From: Climacteris rufus
Lineage: Eukaryota > Chordata > Aves > Passeriformes > Climacteridae
DNA length: 64,000 bases
Direction: 5' to 3'
NCBI GenBank assembly: GCA_013398175.1
Contig: VZRZ01006776.1
Coordinates: forward strand, 380,257 to 444,256
Shown in pieces: positions 9,872 to 24,800 of this stretch. The first letter of the stretch is position 1. The number at the start of each line of letters is the position of its first letter. The translations under genes and the position numbers were made by a program. The notes under the pieces were generated by a model. The model saw nothing but the letters and a program-made list of their open reading frames with translations. It had not been told where the DNA came from and ran no database searches.

Positions 9872-12800
9872 CTGAAAAGTTAATTTAAAGAAAAAAATAA
9901 AGAGTAGCATTACTATCCCATATTCAAGTCAGTATCAATTGAGTTGACTCGTGTATTAAGACAATGCAATCACTGTGATTAGGACACTACTTGTTAATCA
10001 GAGAGCAGTTTGCCCTGGTTGCACAAAAGACATACAACACAACTTTACTTTATGCCATGCATTAGATAGTGCATAATTCACACTTGAACGTTTACATTTT
10101 CTCAGATATCACACCTAACATGGAAAGAGCTGTAGTCACCTATGGAATGTGCTGTCACAATACATAATGGAATAAAATTGTTCACTGGATAGCAAAGAAT
10201 CAACACCCTTCCTGGTGCAGCTAAATACTTAATCAATTCTTGTTGAGTAGTTAAGGTGATAACAACAGCCTATTTTTTTTTAAGAAGATATTTAGCATAT
10301 ATAACTCATGACTTTCTTACATAAAAGAAGCAATTTGTATTTGGTAAAGTATTCAGACTGTTTAAAGTGACTTTACCACTTAAGCAAATTATAAAGCAAA
10401 TTTCACAAAATAGTGTTAGCTGTACAGGAACTGCCATGCCTCTAATAAAAATATTTTATTATTAGTAAAGGCTTTCCACATTCAAATAAAAGGACAAAAC
10501 AGGAAAATCAAGCTTAATCATGCAAAAATAACTGAACTCGACCCTCTCTTGCAAACTCCCCCTGAATAAGTTTGTATTTGTCTGTTGAAAACTAGATGTA
10601 AGTCTAAACTCATTAAAAAACAATAATTTCTATCATCTGAACACCAATAAAGAAAAGAATACACTCTTGTAATATAGTGAAAATCTAGTAAAGAGAAATC
10701 ACTGCAGACAAATGCACAGAAAGCAACTGATAGTAAGTCTGTGTTAAAACCAAATATTAACAGAAATATTTTGGTGAACATCAATGAACTGCATGCAGAA
10801 GTCACCTCTTGAATTGCTGAGGTCAGGAACAGCAAAAGATTCTTTAGGTGGCAGAATAAGAAGAAAAAGAAGAAAACATCTGTAATTAGGAATCAAACAG
10901 TAGAACCAATATGAAGACAAACAATGACAAGTCACTATGATGTTCATGCTGCTTTTGTCCACTGTAATTAGCAATACTAAAGTTTGCTTTTTAAAAATTT
11001 TCTCCTGGGCTCCTTAATTGTTAAGACTTGAACTGTAGGACAGCTACTTAATTAATGTACAGCCCATGTGGGACATGGTTGTCTTGTGGTAAAATCTGCA
11101 GTCTGGAGTTTACTGAAATCCTATCAGTATATTCAGGGTAACAGGACTTGATCTGATTTTTTTTCTTTCCTTGTATCCCCCCTTGTTTTTCAATATGGGG
11201 CTCCATCTATTGGCATTACACTTTCAAGTATCTCTAGACTCTCAAGGTAACTACTCCTTTAGTGTCTAGTTTCCATACACAAAGCACTGGGAAACCTGCC
11301 TCTCTTTGTACAGCAATTCCAACAACTCACGCTCAGCACAGATCTGCCCTGTGCTATCTGACCAATTTTCAGCCTTTCTTTCTTCAGGAATCTATATTCC
11401 TATTCAAGTCTCTAAGGATGAGCAATGCCTATCCTAACAGCAGAATCTTCTTCTAAGAATTTATACTTTCATCTGTTCTTGGAAGACTGAAGGGACAGAG
11501 GTTGACTCTTTGGAGAGGAGTTCCTCTTTTATTCAAGCTAGTCTAGCCCCGACAAGAAAAATAGTGTTCCAACTAATGGAGATGTCAGCCTGAGCTGTGA
11601 GACTCTTAAAACATCTCTAGCCTTAACTCCAGGAGAAGGCTCTGATCACTAGTCTGCTTAGAAGACAACATTCTTTATTTTTCCTGGGAAACGGGGTGCA
11701 AAACTAAAGGCAGTAAGGCCGTATAATTTAGAACACTTTTACCAAGGAATGGAGAGATCTTGGTTTTCCTCTTCTGAGGCAAAGACCCTTTAACATAGAT
11801 TACAGAAACACAGAGTAGAACTTAAGTGCCCACCTTTCTATGTGACAATCTGCTAGACTGGAGCTATTATTTTCTCTTGCACTCAGTATTGCTGATTTGC
11901 ATTAAGCTACATCCTGAGGAGCAGTGCAGAGAATGCAGGCCTAAAACTGTCCTAGTATGAGACTGAGTTCATGCTTCCAGGATACCTGTTGGACAGAAAC
12001 TCTTGGGGAGACTACTAAAGGTAAGGACCAGAACTTGACCTTGCTGAAGGCTTGAGTAAGGATCTGTGCTGTTCAAACTGGCACCCTCCTGAGGGTGCTC
12101 AAAAGCAGAACTCTTTACCTAAGATGCTTTGGAAGAAGAAATGCTTATTAATAGTAGAAACTTTCCAGTTTTAAGAAGCAGCTGAGTAGGACATATTTAA
12201 TCTCTCTACAACAATGCATAAAATGTTTATATTTATCTTATGGTGATACCAAACCACCAAGCAATACTTTTATCTTTGACTTGAGAATTACATCTATAAT
12301 TTTTATATTCTACCAATTAAAATCTTAAAAGAAAATCTGAATAAGTTATTAAATATTTTCCCTGATAGATTTGGCCTCTTCTAGGCTTGTAATTCCCCCT
12401 TTCCCAAGTACTGTGCATTGCAATTTTTCAGGGCTGAGGACTATAGTCTATAGGTACACATTAATGAAATGGCACCCTCATTAATTAAATACTCTCATGT
12501 AATTATAAGTCTTTGCATTTGTCTACTTTCTTTTGTGTGGCTTCGTAAATTAAAAAGGATGTACTTCAGATAACAAACCAAAGAGAAACTTTAGTTACTA
12601 TAATCAATTTTATGTTCTTAAAATGGCTTCATTTGAAGTAGGACTTAGTAAAAAACCTAAGGTTTCCTAGTCTGTATCAAGAAATAGGAAGCATGTGATG
12701 GATGTTATTTCTGAAGTAACCTCTGTAAACTCATGGTCATGGAGTGAATTATTTGCCTTTTACTGGAATCTAAAGTACTATTTAGTCAATTAAAACAATA

Positions 12801-15800
12801 GTTAGCATTTGCATAGACTCACTGGCACCTTTATTACTACTATTATTTTGTAAAGAGTTTGTGTTTTCCAAAGGAGTTAGTTCTTAAGTGTTAGCAGAAA
12901 TGAAGTAAAATTCCACTGAAAATGTCTACTTCGCCTCTTCCTAACTTCCAAATACATATCACACACACACACAAATATATATGTATGTACATACATATAC
13001 CCAAACATACCTTTTAGATAGTGTTGTAAGGCTGGATAGTAACAAATTACTTAAACTGAGGGGATGTGTATGGCTATATACCTCAGCTGCAGGCAAAAAT
13101 AATTTTTTTTCTGTTTAAGAGACAGATTGATCTGAAGACCAGGGAAGTGAGTACTGATATCAGACAACTCTGATTCTGCTCAGCTGGACAAGATACCAAC
13201 AGCTGTGGGTGGGAGAAGAAAAGGAAGTGGGGGGGCTGCTACTGTTTTATCTACAGTACTGTATGTATTTGCCTTTGATGCTGTCTCAGTTCTGCTGGGA
13301 GCTTTAGTAAGCACCAAGATCTTTTTATGCCAATCCTTTTTCCCCCAAGAAACACACTTTGAAACCTGTTCACAGGGCATCTACAGCATACACATGAAAA
13401 TATTAACAGATATACAATATAAATATTTCTTTGCTAAAACTTATCAGAAAGTCTAAGTAAATAATATTTCATAACTCACATCTGCTAGGACTACATTACT
13501 AGGAGACAATATAAGAAGACAAACGTGCATTATTCGGCCAAAGCAGTAAATAAATATGAAAACATGTATATACCTTCTTTTTCTACCGAGTCAACAACAG
13601 CATTGACAAGGTGTATTACAGTCACTACGGAAGCTTGTAAAAAGTATAAAAGGAGCAAATTAAAACAAACCTATAGTTAGTATCACTTTAAACAGCATAG
13701 AGACACACAAAAGACCCCCACCAACACTGAAATTGCAGTTCATTACTATTTTATAGAGCAAGATTATTGGTGTACATACACAGTCTATGTAGAAAGTAGT
13801 TGCATGTAATACATAAAACATATCTAAAGCTCAATTTTATTCTTGCTAAACATACAAAAGTAACTATGCCTGAAGCACACTTTACATGAGCACAAAGCTG
13901 CTTTAGTTGTGTTAGAATTTCTGAAATGTTGTCTCAACATACTCGTTTGCATAATGCATTACATAGCAGCAAACTAGACTTTTCTAAAGGCTTGTGTTGG
14001 GTGAATTTAGGAGTACTGCATTAGACTTCCACTTTTAAAATGCAAACTATGTTCCCTCCCTGCCTGTGAAAGATGCGGGAAATAAATTTTCACTGAAATG
14101 AACTAAAAGGTTGGACTATGAAGAATACTTACTGGGAGTTTCTGTTGCTGACCTACTTGTTTATGAAGTAGAAATATCACAGTAGAAATACCAAATTCAA
14201 GCTGTTACATTCTTATTTAAAAAAATCAAGCTAAAATAAATGTATTTTTTATGTCTTCCCTTTCCCCCAAGATACTTTTGGAATTGAGAAGGATTTGCTC
14301 TTATAGGGTAAAATTAAGTAAGCACATGCAACTTAGCTTAAGTAAGCTCAGGGATTAAGGATAAAGCTAATAAATTCTGAATCTACCAAAATGGAAGGAA
14401 GGAACAGTATTTATGATCCTACAGCTATTTATCTTAAAATGATATATTATTAAATAATCAATACATGACAAGAAATAGGAGTAAGAATATACTAAACATA
14501 CAGGATGTTGAGGAGGGGATGACATGTACAACACAACACTTAAACCACAGGAAAAAAAGTTGGAAGTTGGTATCACATCTACTGATAAAATGATGAGGAC
14601 TGTAAGCATATCATTTTACTTTCACCAATCATTAAAACAGAGGGTTTTTTTCATGCTGTTAGTAGCAAATCACTCTACTGCACTGAGAAGCAGAATGTTC
14701 TTTATTCCTAAGCTAAAGGAATTTCAAATTCGTTTTTACCAGACAGAGACAAAAACAGAAATTGGAATAAAGACTCAAAACACACCTTAACTTAGTGAAT
14801 TAGGTTATGAGACAACTGTGGCTTTGTCCCATCAGTATGACATGCTTCTGAATACATAAGATGCATTCATATTAACTGTAAAAGCATCTGTCATCACAAT
14901 GGCGAAGTAAAAGATTTCCAATTAATAATAATGAAACCCACAAATATGTATGCTGATTATATTTTGATGGACTGGAGTTGTGACCAAAATATTTATATTT
15001 TTATATTGGCTTTTTTCAATGTATGAAATGTTTTTATGAATTCATTTCAATCATGGTGAAAGCCAAATATACCATTCTATTATAACAAAATTCCTTTTTG
15101 TGCAGTTTCCTTCATTACTAAAGTAATCAAACTTACAAGCAGTCCCTTAAACTCTGCTCTCACTCAGAACTGATCTGATCCATATGGGAGCTGAGGTCGC
15201 AGCAAGAAAAAGAGAAGGAAACAAATGAAACTGTAACACCAGAAAGCTTTTTATTGAGAGCTGAATGGCAAAGCAAAAGTTATATTTGGGCAGAGGCCAT
15301 TTTTAAAATTCACTGTATTCTTGCATAAGGTGATAACTAATGATAACCTAAGAGTTTATAAAATTTTAACACGTTTTAAACACAAGGCTCTGAACAACTT
15401 GAGCTGCATTTTCACTGTAATATTCTAACAGCAGAATCATTATATATAGTCAAGTAATTAACAGGATGTGTAAGATAGGCAAAATATTTTAAAAAATTAA
15501 CAAATCTGGGTATTAGCATAAGTAAATACAAATATATATTAAATAAGTTACTATTTAATATATATTCAATGTATGTAAATCCTATTATTACTAAGAGATA
15601 TAGATGCAAAGACAGAACAAATGAACATAAGCAGCAGTACAGGATGATTGCATTTTACATACCATTGTCATCACATGACTCAGACTGGAAGGAGCTGAGA
15701 GATTGGACCTCAGACAAGCTTTCTCTAGCACTGTAAGGATGGGAATTCTTTTCATCCAGAGGCTTCTTAGAAAGGCAGGGGTCAAGATCCACTACTTTAG

Positions 15801-18800
15801 CTGAAAGAAAAAGTTTCAAGTGAGACAATTAATAGATTCTAGATTAAAGAGTCAATACAATTTAAAGTTGAGATCTGCACACTCTTACAAAACTTAGTAG
15901 AGCATGATGCCTGAGCAGAGACAAAACCCAGTAAAGTCAAAATGCCTTTTGTACCCTAAGAGGCACAGACAGAGGCTTTGTACTCATATTAAAATTGTAC
16001 CAGCATATGCATTTAACAGGAAGGTAAAAAATAAGAACAACTCTTACTATCATAGTCAAAATCCCAGCTGGGTTTCTGTATTGAATCACTGTCTGAAGGT
16101 GAGTTAGAAGGAGGTGGAGGTGGCAAATTCGGTGCAACACTGCAAACAGCTACAGCTTTCCGGTGACCATGTACAGAATCTGGGTTAAAAGTACTAAATT
16201 CTGGGTGTTCAGGGATAGCAGACCCCTCAAAAGAATTCCTGTCAAGATTGTTCCTAGAATCGCTTGGAATGCTTGGAGTGTACGAAATGGGACGAACAGG
16301 AACCTGTGGTGGGATGTCAGAATAGATGTTCTTATTCAATTTAGCATCAAAATATGGTCTTTGCAAGAAGGCTGTTGTAGCTCCCACTTGCTTGTCTTCA
16401 GGTTCCGGCTGATGCTTCTTCTTTCTACCAACCACTTTGCGGCAAATGACAAAAATCACAACTAACAAGAAGATTCCTGCGATGAAAACAATAATCCCAA
16501 TCACTTCAGCTAAGCTAATATTCCAAGATGTTGAAACATATTTATTAAGAACAATGTCTGTGCAGTGTTTTCCTCCAAATCCACGACTACAGTTGCAGTG
16601 ATATGAACCGTAAGTATTTTCACAAAGGGCACCATTGAGACATGGGTTTTCTATGCATTCATCGACATCAGTGAGGCACCTACAGAAACAGAGGATAGCA
16701 GTGATGTTTAGTTCACATCAGCAGTCTTTGTTGTATTCTTGTTCTCAACAATTTTAGATACATTTAATATAAGATACTGCACATTAACAGGCAATTTGCT
16801 ATTTCGTTAGCATCCCAGATTTCAACCAGTTTGAACTGTTAATTGTTAATTAATACCACTAAAATTCAATACATGTGGAACACTACTTACCTCTCTCCAC
16901 GAAAGCCTGCTTCACATTCACAAACAGGTCCATCCAAACTGTCAATACACTTGCCACTATTTTTACAAGGATTGTCTTTGCAATATGGACCCAGCTGGCA
17001 TCTGCAACGCAGAACAAACAAAAGCACATGAACTGTTAACTCACTGCAAATGAGTACATACTGTGGGATTCAGGGCTGTAACACAGGGGCTGTTGTTAAC
17101 TTCAGCCAACTCCAGTGGGTATCAAAGTCTGAGCTTTAAGTAGAAAACATAAAAAAGGAAACAGAAGAAGTGCTACATTGATAGCCTCTTCTCTCTAAGG
17201 GGTCATTGGTGTACAATGAACCATACAAACATACCTTTGACCTGTGTATTGTCCTCGGCACTGGCAGATAAAATCATCACTGACGGGGATGCAAGTCCCA
17301 CCATAAAGGCAGGGGTTGGAAGCACATGGGTTGACACTTACATCACAGTGAGTTCCCATAAACAAAGGTGCACACTTGCAGTAGTAACCTGAAATCAAAT
17401 ACAATTTTTTTGAAAGATGCACATATCTTTACTGGATTTGAGAAAAAATCCTCTCTGCCCTCCTACAGATTTAAGATAAATTCCTCCCTACCCACCTACC
17501 CATTCAAAGAGAGAGACAATGGGGAAAAAAAACAGAAATGTTTTTTATTGAAAGATGAAGCGACGTCTAACAGTAAGGTTCTTCTTGAACATGACTGAAG
17601 GACAATTTCCATTTCTCTCACTAAACCCAAGTTGTCACAATGATTTCAGAATTTTTAAAGAAAGACTGCAAAGTAGGCAGTGAAGTCTCAACACCGAAGA
17701 TAAAATCTCCACTTTGCCAGATGGACTTTGTCTACTTCATACTCCAAGAAATTGATTCTAGAACACAGGCACACACAGCCTTCCTACCTGTTCACCAACA
17801 AACCTTCTACAACTCTTTGGGAAAGCAAGAATTATGCACTAAGTTGTTTCGTCCTTCAAAACAGAAAAGTTGAAAAGCAGCTCTGAAAACTAGAAGCAGA
17901 AGAATAAAGCACATCTTACCTCCATTTGACAGTGCATTGCAGATGCCTCCATTCTGACATGGGCTGCTTGAACAGCCATCTGTAGTAGTCAGTAAGCATC
18001 CAGGAGTGACGTCTACAGATTCCTCCATGTGTGCATAATTTCGTGGCTTGCTGTTTAGGGGCAGCTCTTGTCCATTTAGTACAATAGAATCCATACAGCC
18101 TCTGAAACCATTGCTAACCTGAGGACTTCTACCATGTCTTGTACCTTGCTGACGAATATGACCACCAAAAAACACATGATTGTCCAGGTTTAGTGTTCTA
18201 AGTGTACCAGGAGCAGTACCAGATGCAGTATGCAGCCTATCCAGAACAAGTCGTGCGTAGTTTCCATCCACTTCAAGAGATACAGAATGCCACTGGCCAT
18301 CGTTTATCTGAGTGCTCTGAACAGAGACAATCCCAGGTCCACTGCCACAATCAAATTTATATTGCAGTCTTCCATGATGAATCTACAAAGGAAAGCCACA
18401 ACATCAATAAATTCTGCACATTTAAAGAGTATAAAATATTGATGCCTATAAAAGTTTGTTTGCTGGAGAGACAAGACGATGGTGTTCATAAAAACCAGTT
18501 TAATAATGCTGTTTTCCAAACAGTCACAGCAACTGTGATTTATTCTACATGGTTCTTTTAAATGAAACATACAGTTTGTATGCTTTTCTCTTCTAGTAAA
18601 GAAGTCACAGATCATAATTAAAATAGTACGATACTTCAATATATTTCATATTGTGTTTTAAGTAACTTTTTCTGTATGGACTTCAGTATTATAAGTAAAT
18701 TAAATTTAAGTTGAAAATATGTAAATCAAGAACAAAAACTGGGAAGCTTTGTTTGTTTACACATTTTAAAAGTTCTGTGCAAGTTTGTCACCTGGATTTG

Positions 18801-21800
18801 TAACACACCCTGCCTTGAAAGCAATTGTCAATTGTAACAATTCTACAGACATATAATGACTCAATCTTTTAATCTGGCACAAAAAGTAGTATGAAGGCGG
18901 TAGGAAGAAAGAACATATGCACCAGGAGATTTTGATATACCTCTAAGATACTGTAGTCTGTTCCTCGAGCATACATAACAACTGCGTGAGCAGAATAAGT
19001 TCTAAGTTTCATTGTCAGCTTCATTTCCTCTTTGTTCTCATTTTCCATGAGACGATATTTCACGTAGCTGTTCCCAGTAAATGTCACAGCAGAGCCAGCT
19101 GATGCTTAGGAATACAGAAAAGCATAAAATGTATTAGCACAGGACTGCAATCCAATTTATATTTTGAAAGTAATATAGTTTTACACAGAGTTTTTCAGAG
19201 TTAATTCCTTACCAGGACATTGCCCGACTTTGTTGCCTTGGCAAACACAGGTGTATTTTCCTTCCTTTGGATCTCCTAAACATTCAGTACCTTCAGGACA
19301 CGGGTTGCCTTCACACACACTGTTCACCAGAGGGCATTTTCCTTCTGTAAAACCAAATCCATTATTTCTTTTCTGTTGGTGCTAATGGTATTTTGTGAAA
19401 AGAGACTCTTGAGCACTGCAGTTGAAAGTAGGTCAAAAGATATTCCTAACTATCAGACAAGGAAGTGAAGTAACACTGGAACATGGGACATGACTGGCAC
19501 AGACTAGACAAATAACATGGAGAGTGGCTGATGCTCATCCTCATCCTGACTATTCAATTAAATTGGTAAAATTGGGAAACTGGTGTTGTGGTTTAAGGTT
19601 TACCATTAGTATCATTCACCACAAAAACCAACACGTAGATATTAAACATGGACAGAGGGGGTTGGAGACAGCAGAGAAAAGCATGTCTGTATTTGAGACA
19701 GAAAAGGAATGGGCTTTAAATATTTACTTCATATGTGCAAGTTCACCCAGCAATGTTAAGTCCTAATTTTAAAAAGAAATATTGTTTTCCTCAGAGACAA
19801 ATTAATCTTCTGTTAGAAGTCTTTATACTTACATGTATTTTAATGAATATTCATTTTCCACATTACCCTCTCATTTCCAGTCAAGTTTGAAAGCTTTGTG
19901 GGCTACTCCTCTAAGCAGAAACAAGGAAGTATTCAGGTACTTTGCAAGAACTTACCTTTGGGCACACAAGACTGAAAATAGCCACCAATATAGGATAGGT
20001 AACAACAAAAAAATTTAACTTCTTTCATAAAATGGAAAATGAAGGTGTAATTATAAAAAAATAAAAATCTGTTCCCATAAGCTTGTATTATGTACACTCT
20101 TAAAATGAGGTAATGATGTAAGAAAGAGTTACCCTTTATGATGAATAAAATTAGGCAAGTGTTGCAGAGAAGGTTATAGAACATTCTTAATCTTGTCCTG
20201 TAATATAAATTTCCACCTCCGGATTACAGCTTTTTAAAACCAGAACAATCTTTTCAAGGATACAGTTTTCCTTACTGTTTTTCTTACCTTCACAAAGACA
20301 AACTGCTGTTCTGTGATGACGGGGAGTGACAAAACTCAACCTGGCTGTGCTGTGGGTCGACATAATGTTCTCATCCACTGTTACTTTTTCTTCACAGAAT
20401 TTCAAAGGACAGTCCAGGCCTGCACAAAGCTTATGAAATACATCGATTATCCGGACACCTAAAATCTCCTCTAGGTCAGGCACAGAAGAGTTTATCTTGT
20501 GGAGCAAAATTCTCATTGGCTGGTGAGAGCTACCAGACTTTTCAATATTCAGGAGCACATCCAGATTAGAAGGAGGATCAGAAGGCTGCAAACTAACAAT
20601 CTGGATGTCATTTCTCCTCACGCCCAAGATGTTTCTTAATGCCCTCTGGAAATTGCGCCAGTAATCACCAATGAATTCTTCAGGGGACAGATTTGCAAAG
20701 CGTATTGCGATACTGTGATTTAATACATCTTGTGTGATTTGTCTGATGTGTACAGTAATATCAGCTGCAGTTGTAAATTTTCCATCTGTAACAGTGACGT
20801 TTAGGAGGTACTGTCCTACATCCAGCCTTTTATGTGCAATTAGTTTGCCACCAGTACTGGAAACGGAGAACAAGGATTCCATTTTGGCATCCAGACTGTA
20901 TGTCAAGGTATCATAAACATCTTGATCGGTTGCATGAATTTTTCCAATGACACCACCTGAATATTCTTCCCCAAAGGCTGTGATAAAGATTTCCAGAGGC
21001 AAAATTGCTGGAGAATAAATGCTTTCCTCAATAATTCTAATATCAATGTAAGTCAAAGATGACAATGGTGGTTTTCCATTATCTGCCACCTAAAGGAAAG
21101 ATGAGGACAGATTTACATTTTTTGCTTTATCTCAAATTCTACTGTAGATATTTTTACTGTATACAGTAGAGCTGTCTTCTTCCACCAAAAAAACCCACCA
21201 AAAAGTCGTACAGGAAAGTGCTTTATGTAATTTTTCAAACACAATTCCTGACATAAAAGTTAATGCTGAAAATTTTAAAAGCTTATATAAGCAGGCACAC
21301 ACAAATGTGTTTTCACTTATTCCAAGATTAAAAGGCTACAGTGCTGCTACTACCTGAAAATAACAGGAAGCTTCTAACACTGGTAGCAAATACAGAGGAA
21401 ATGCACAGTAGCCAATTTCAGACAGCAGATGGTGCTTGAAGCATTTTTGTATCAAGCATGAAAACACATTACAAACTTGAAATGAGTCATGCACTAAAAA
21501 TGTACAACATGCTTCACCACAGTTAGGAGGTGGTCTGAAAGACAAACTAAGTGCAGTATGCCAAACAGTACTTCAAAAGGAAACCAATACCTGCAGAAAG
21601 TTACAATTAATTATCTTGCCTTTCATGATTTTTGATCACAAAGAGGAAAAAACCCACCTATAGTGCTATTTGCTTCAGATTAACTATCTTTAACTGTTAT
21701 CAGCCTAATTCCATTTTAAAGCCTCTTTGAACACCCTGTTCTCCACCCCTTTTGGACAAAAACATACACTGTTGAATGAAGATGAGACAAAAAAAGAGTA

Positions 21801-24800
21801 GAAAACTGAGAAAAGAACATTTCCTTGGGTTCACTTTTTTCTCTCTATTTCTCACTTTTTGTTTCCCATCTATGTTTTTCCAGAGGTCTTTCCCAGTTAC
21901 TGAAAATGACACTGAAGAAACAGTTAAAGAAGAATTGGAGACATGTGAAGGTAGAGCAGGGGTACACAGGGCTCAGATATTCTGCATTGTTTAAAACATT
22001 TTGCAATAATTTTACAGAAACTATAGGTACACTTTGAAGATCTATGCAGAGAGGCTGCTTTTGATTTTTCATACAAATTTAAGCAAAAGAGGAGTAACTC
22101 CAGCACAACATTATCTGTGGATGGGCACATAATTGCGGCATTTTTAAAAGGTAAAGCATGTCTTCATCTGTTAACTCCAAAAGACACACATGGTTAGAAG
22201 CTTGCCCTCCAGTTACCCAAACATAAATAGCGAGAGAGAGCTCAAGAGAGCTTGAACTCAAGCTGGCAAAGTTTTGTTTTGCCTAGATCTCTGCCTGGAA
22301 ACAGGCAAGGCAGGCAGTTTATCTTCAGGAGAAATGCCCAAGGGAAACAAGAAAAGGCTCAAAACAAACAGACAAGCAAAAATAACAAGTGGACAGCAAG
22401 TGGGAAAGAAGAGCCCCAGGAGAAATGATTTTTCAATAGTGTAGATATTTAAAAATGTGCTGTGGTTTTAAACTAAAGACTTCAGAGTATGGCACAAAGG
22501 ACTGCATGACTCATAGCTGGAGATTTCGCACACTAGTGCTGTGAGACGTTTGTTAATGGATAATCTATTTCCTTTGGAGAGACGGAAAGCAAATGCGAGT
22601 GGCATGCACATATAAGGTGAATGTTTGGGAAAAAAACCCCTTATTTCTATTAAAATGACAACAGGAAAGTAAAAGAAATGCTCATATTAAGTAAAGTCTT
22701 TTGGAGGTAGTGGGTGTGTGGAGTGCATATGGGGGAAGTTTCTGTGTTTTTAGTGTTTTTTTTTGGTTTTGAGTTTTTTCTAATTAAAGTATGCCTCTAA
22801 CTTAAGAACATCACTGCCTCCGCAATCCATTCAGAAAGCAACAAAGGTGAAAGCTGTCAATACTGAAAAGCACACCAGTGAAGGTCAGCTAAAAACTGAA
22901 AATGGGTAGCAAGAGATCATACACAGTCATTAACTTGTGATTTGCAAGATCAAAATGCAGAAATTAAACATAGTGCAAAATTGAGAAAATGCCTCCCTAC
23001 AATACAGCCTTTAAAAATCTTCATTTTAAATGAACAGGTGAAGAATATTTTTCCACAACAGTCATGCCTCTGGTTTTGTGTGTATTGTTGGACCCAGAGT
23101 CTTGTGGTAGGGAAATGGTAGTTTTAGTCTTAGATGCCTTCATCCTCATGTGTTGTAAGGTAATAGCAAATAATAGCAGCATGTCTACTGAAAAAAAACT
23201 AGCAAAGTGTAAAATGACAAATGGCAATTAAAAGACAGTGACGTATTTCCAGAATCCAGTTGGGAAACTTGTAAATCAACAGATTAGACAGGTCCAAATA
23301 CTGAGATTGGATAGTACAGTTCACAAAAGAGGCACATTAGTACAGTCTGCTTTAACGATTTACAATCTCTGAGTAGTCTTTGTTCTAAATGAATATATTT
23401 GCTTTAAGACAGTTGTTTAGCTACTGGATGCCATGAAAATAGCCCATATTTATTCCCTAATAAAAAGGCACTTTTCAGCTGCTGTGCTGAAGACAAGATA
23501 GCTGAAGTACTGCCAGGCTGTTTACAAGCAGCCTAGAGATAGGGAAGTGGCTTAGAAATGAAAGAACTGCTAGATTCCATGCAGAGAAAGATGTTAGACA
23601 GGCATCTCAGGAGAAGCCAGGCACATTAGGAAGGGCCAAAGATGCACCAAAATCATGAAATGTGACAAAGTCAGTCTAACAGTGTATATAGAACAGACAT
23701 AATTGCCTGTATGTGCATTTATGAGAATACATTTTAGAAGCAAAATAAATAGAAATTAGTTACTGCTTAGAAAAGATGTAAAATAAAACATACAAATCTT
23801 GCACTACATTGATTCCACACACAGGACAAACATCCATAAACAAATAGGTGACTTTGGGGAAACTGGCATATCCCTATTGAGGAAAATAGCTAACAGAGGA
23901 ATGATAGACCTGCCCCCTTTTTCATCCCAATTCTTAAATCCTAAACTAAACTACATTTAAATAAAACTGTATCAGTTCTTATACTGTGAGTTCCTGGTTA
24001 CTAAAGTTTCAGTGACTCAAACAGCAAATTACAGTATCTTTTTCTTCATTTCCCAAAGAAGACAGACTTGGTGTAAACATGTCACAATTAACCCAACGTG
24101 GACACAATTCAGCATACACTGTTACTGACGGTATTACTCTAAAATTATGCAAATGAATATTTACTCAGAAATTATCTGCAATAATACGTATAAGAATAAT
24201 GTGGAGATTGAAAGACATTCCTCATGTGAAAATAAAGGTAAGAATTTTTCTTAAAAAATGAATCCAGAAATGAAGTTAAAGAATTAAGGCCAGCTATTCT
24301 TAGCCTACCAATTTTAAGTCCTCTGTTCACAGCTGCTTAATTTATAACTGAACTAAAAAGGACTAGACAAGATTAAAAAAGTTTTTTTGAACTTTTTCAC
24401 ACTAGGTTACAGAAAGTATTCAAGAGACCTTAGCTAGATTAATGTAACCTTGGACATGGTGTGGTCTTTTTGCACACCAAAGGCAAATGTAGCATATATT
24501 ATAGCAGTTCAGGGTCATTTTTTGAGTTTTATGCTGTTTTCCACTGAAAGATCCTGACATCTCAAACTACTGCACTACAAGTTTCAATGCTCTGAAAAAA
24601 GGTCCACTCAAAATGTTACGAAAAAAGGTTCAAACTTAAAAAAAGATGTTTTCAATTGCCACTGAAAAAATAACGTGGCACTATAGAAGAAACGTTCAGT
24701 ATTGCTATACTGTGCAACTTTCAGCATCCCTGCTTTCTTCATGTGATTATAGTCCAGCACACAGCTTCAAGGGTCAAAATGATAGTGGCAAGAGGAACTC

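Larger units (their letters stand above)
9872..15662 (-). other. FAT1 intron 26 (5.8 kb)
   Basis: A/T-rich intron. Besides the candidate cassette exons it has a short CA/TA microsatellite near 12960-13010. I recognise no interspersed repeat in it. Confidence 0.9.
15801..20287 (-). other. FAT1 introns 19-25 (108-943 bp each)
   Basis: Introns lie at 15801-16047, 16680-16890, 17002-17234, 17389-17919, 18383-18940, 19105-19212 and 19345-20287, between the exons listed. All are GT-AG and A/T-rich. I see nothing else in them. Confidence 0.9.

Noticed and set aside
13011..13031. 21-bp in-phase micro-exon candidate in intron 26 (ATCCAG acceptor, GTATGT donor)
   Set aside because: Weak pyrimidine tract next to a microsatellite; such short matches are expected by chance.
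14133..14147. 15-bp in-phase micro-exon candidate with excellent GTAAGTATT donor
   Set aside because: Several competing AG sites and no clear pyrimidine tract; too short to support without transcripts.
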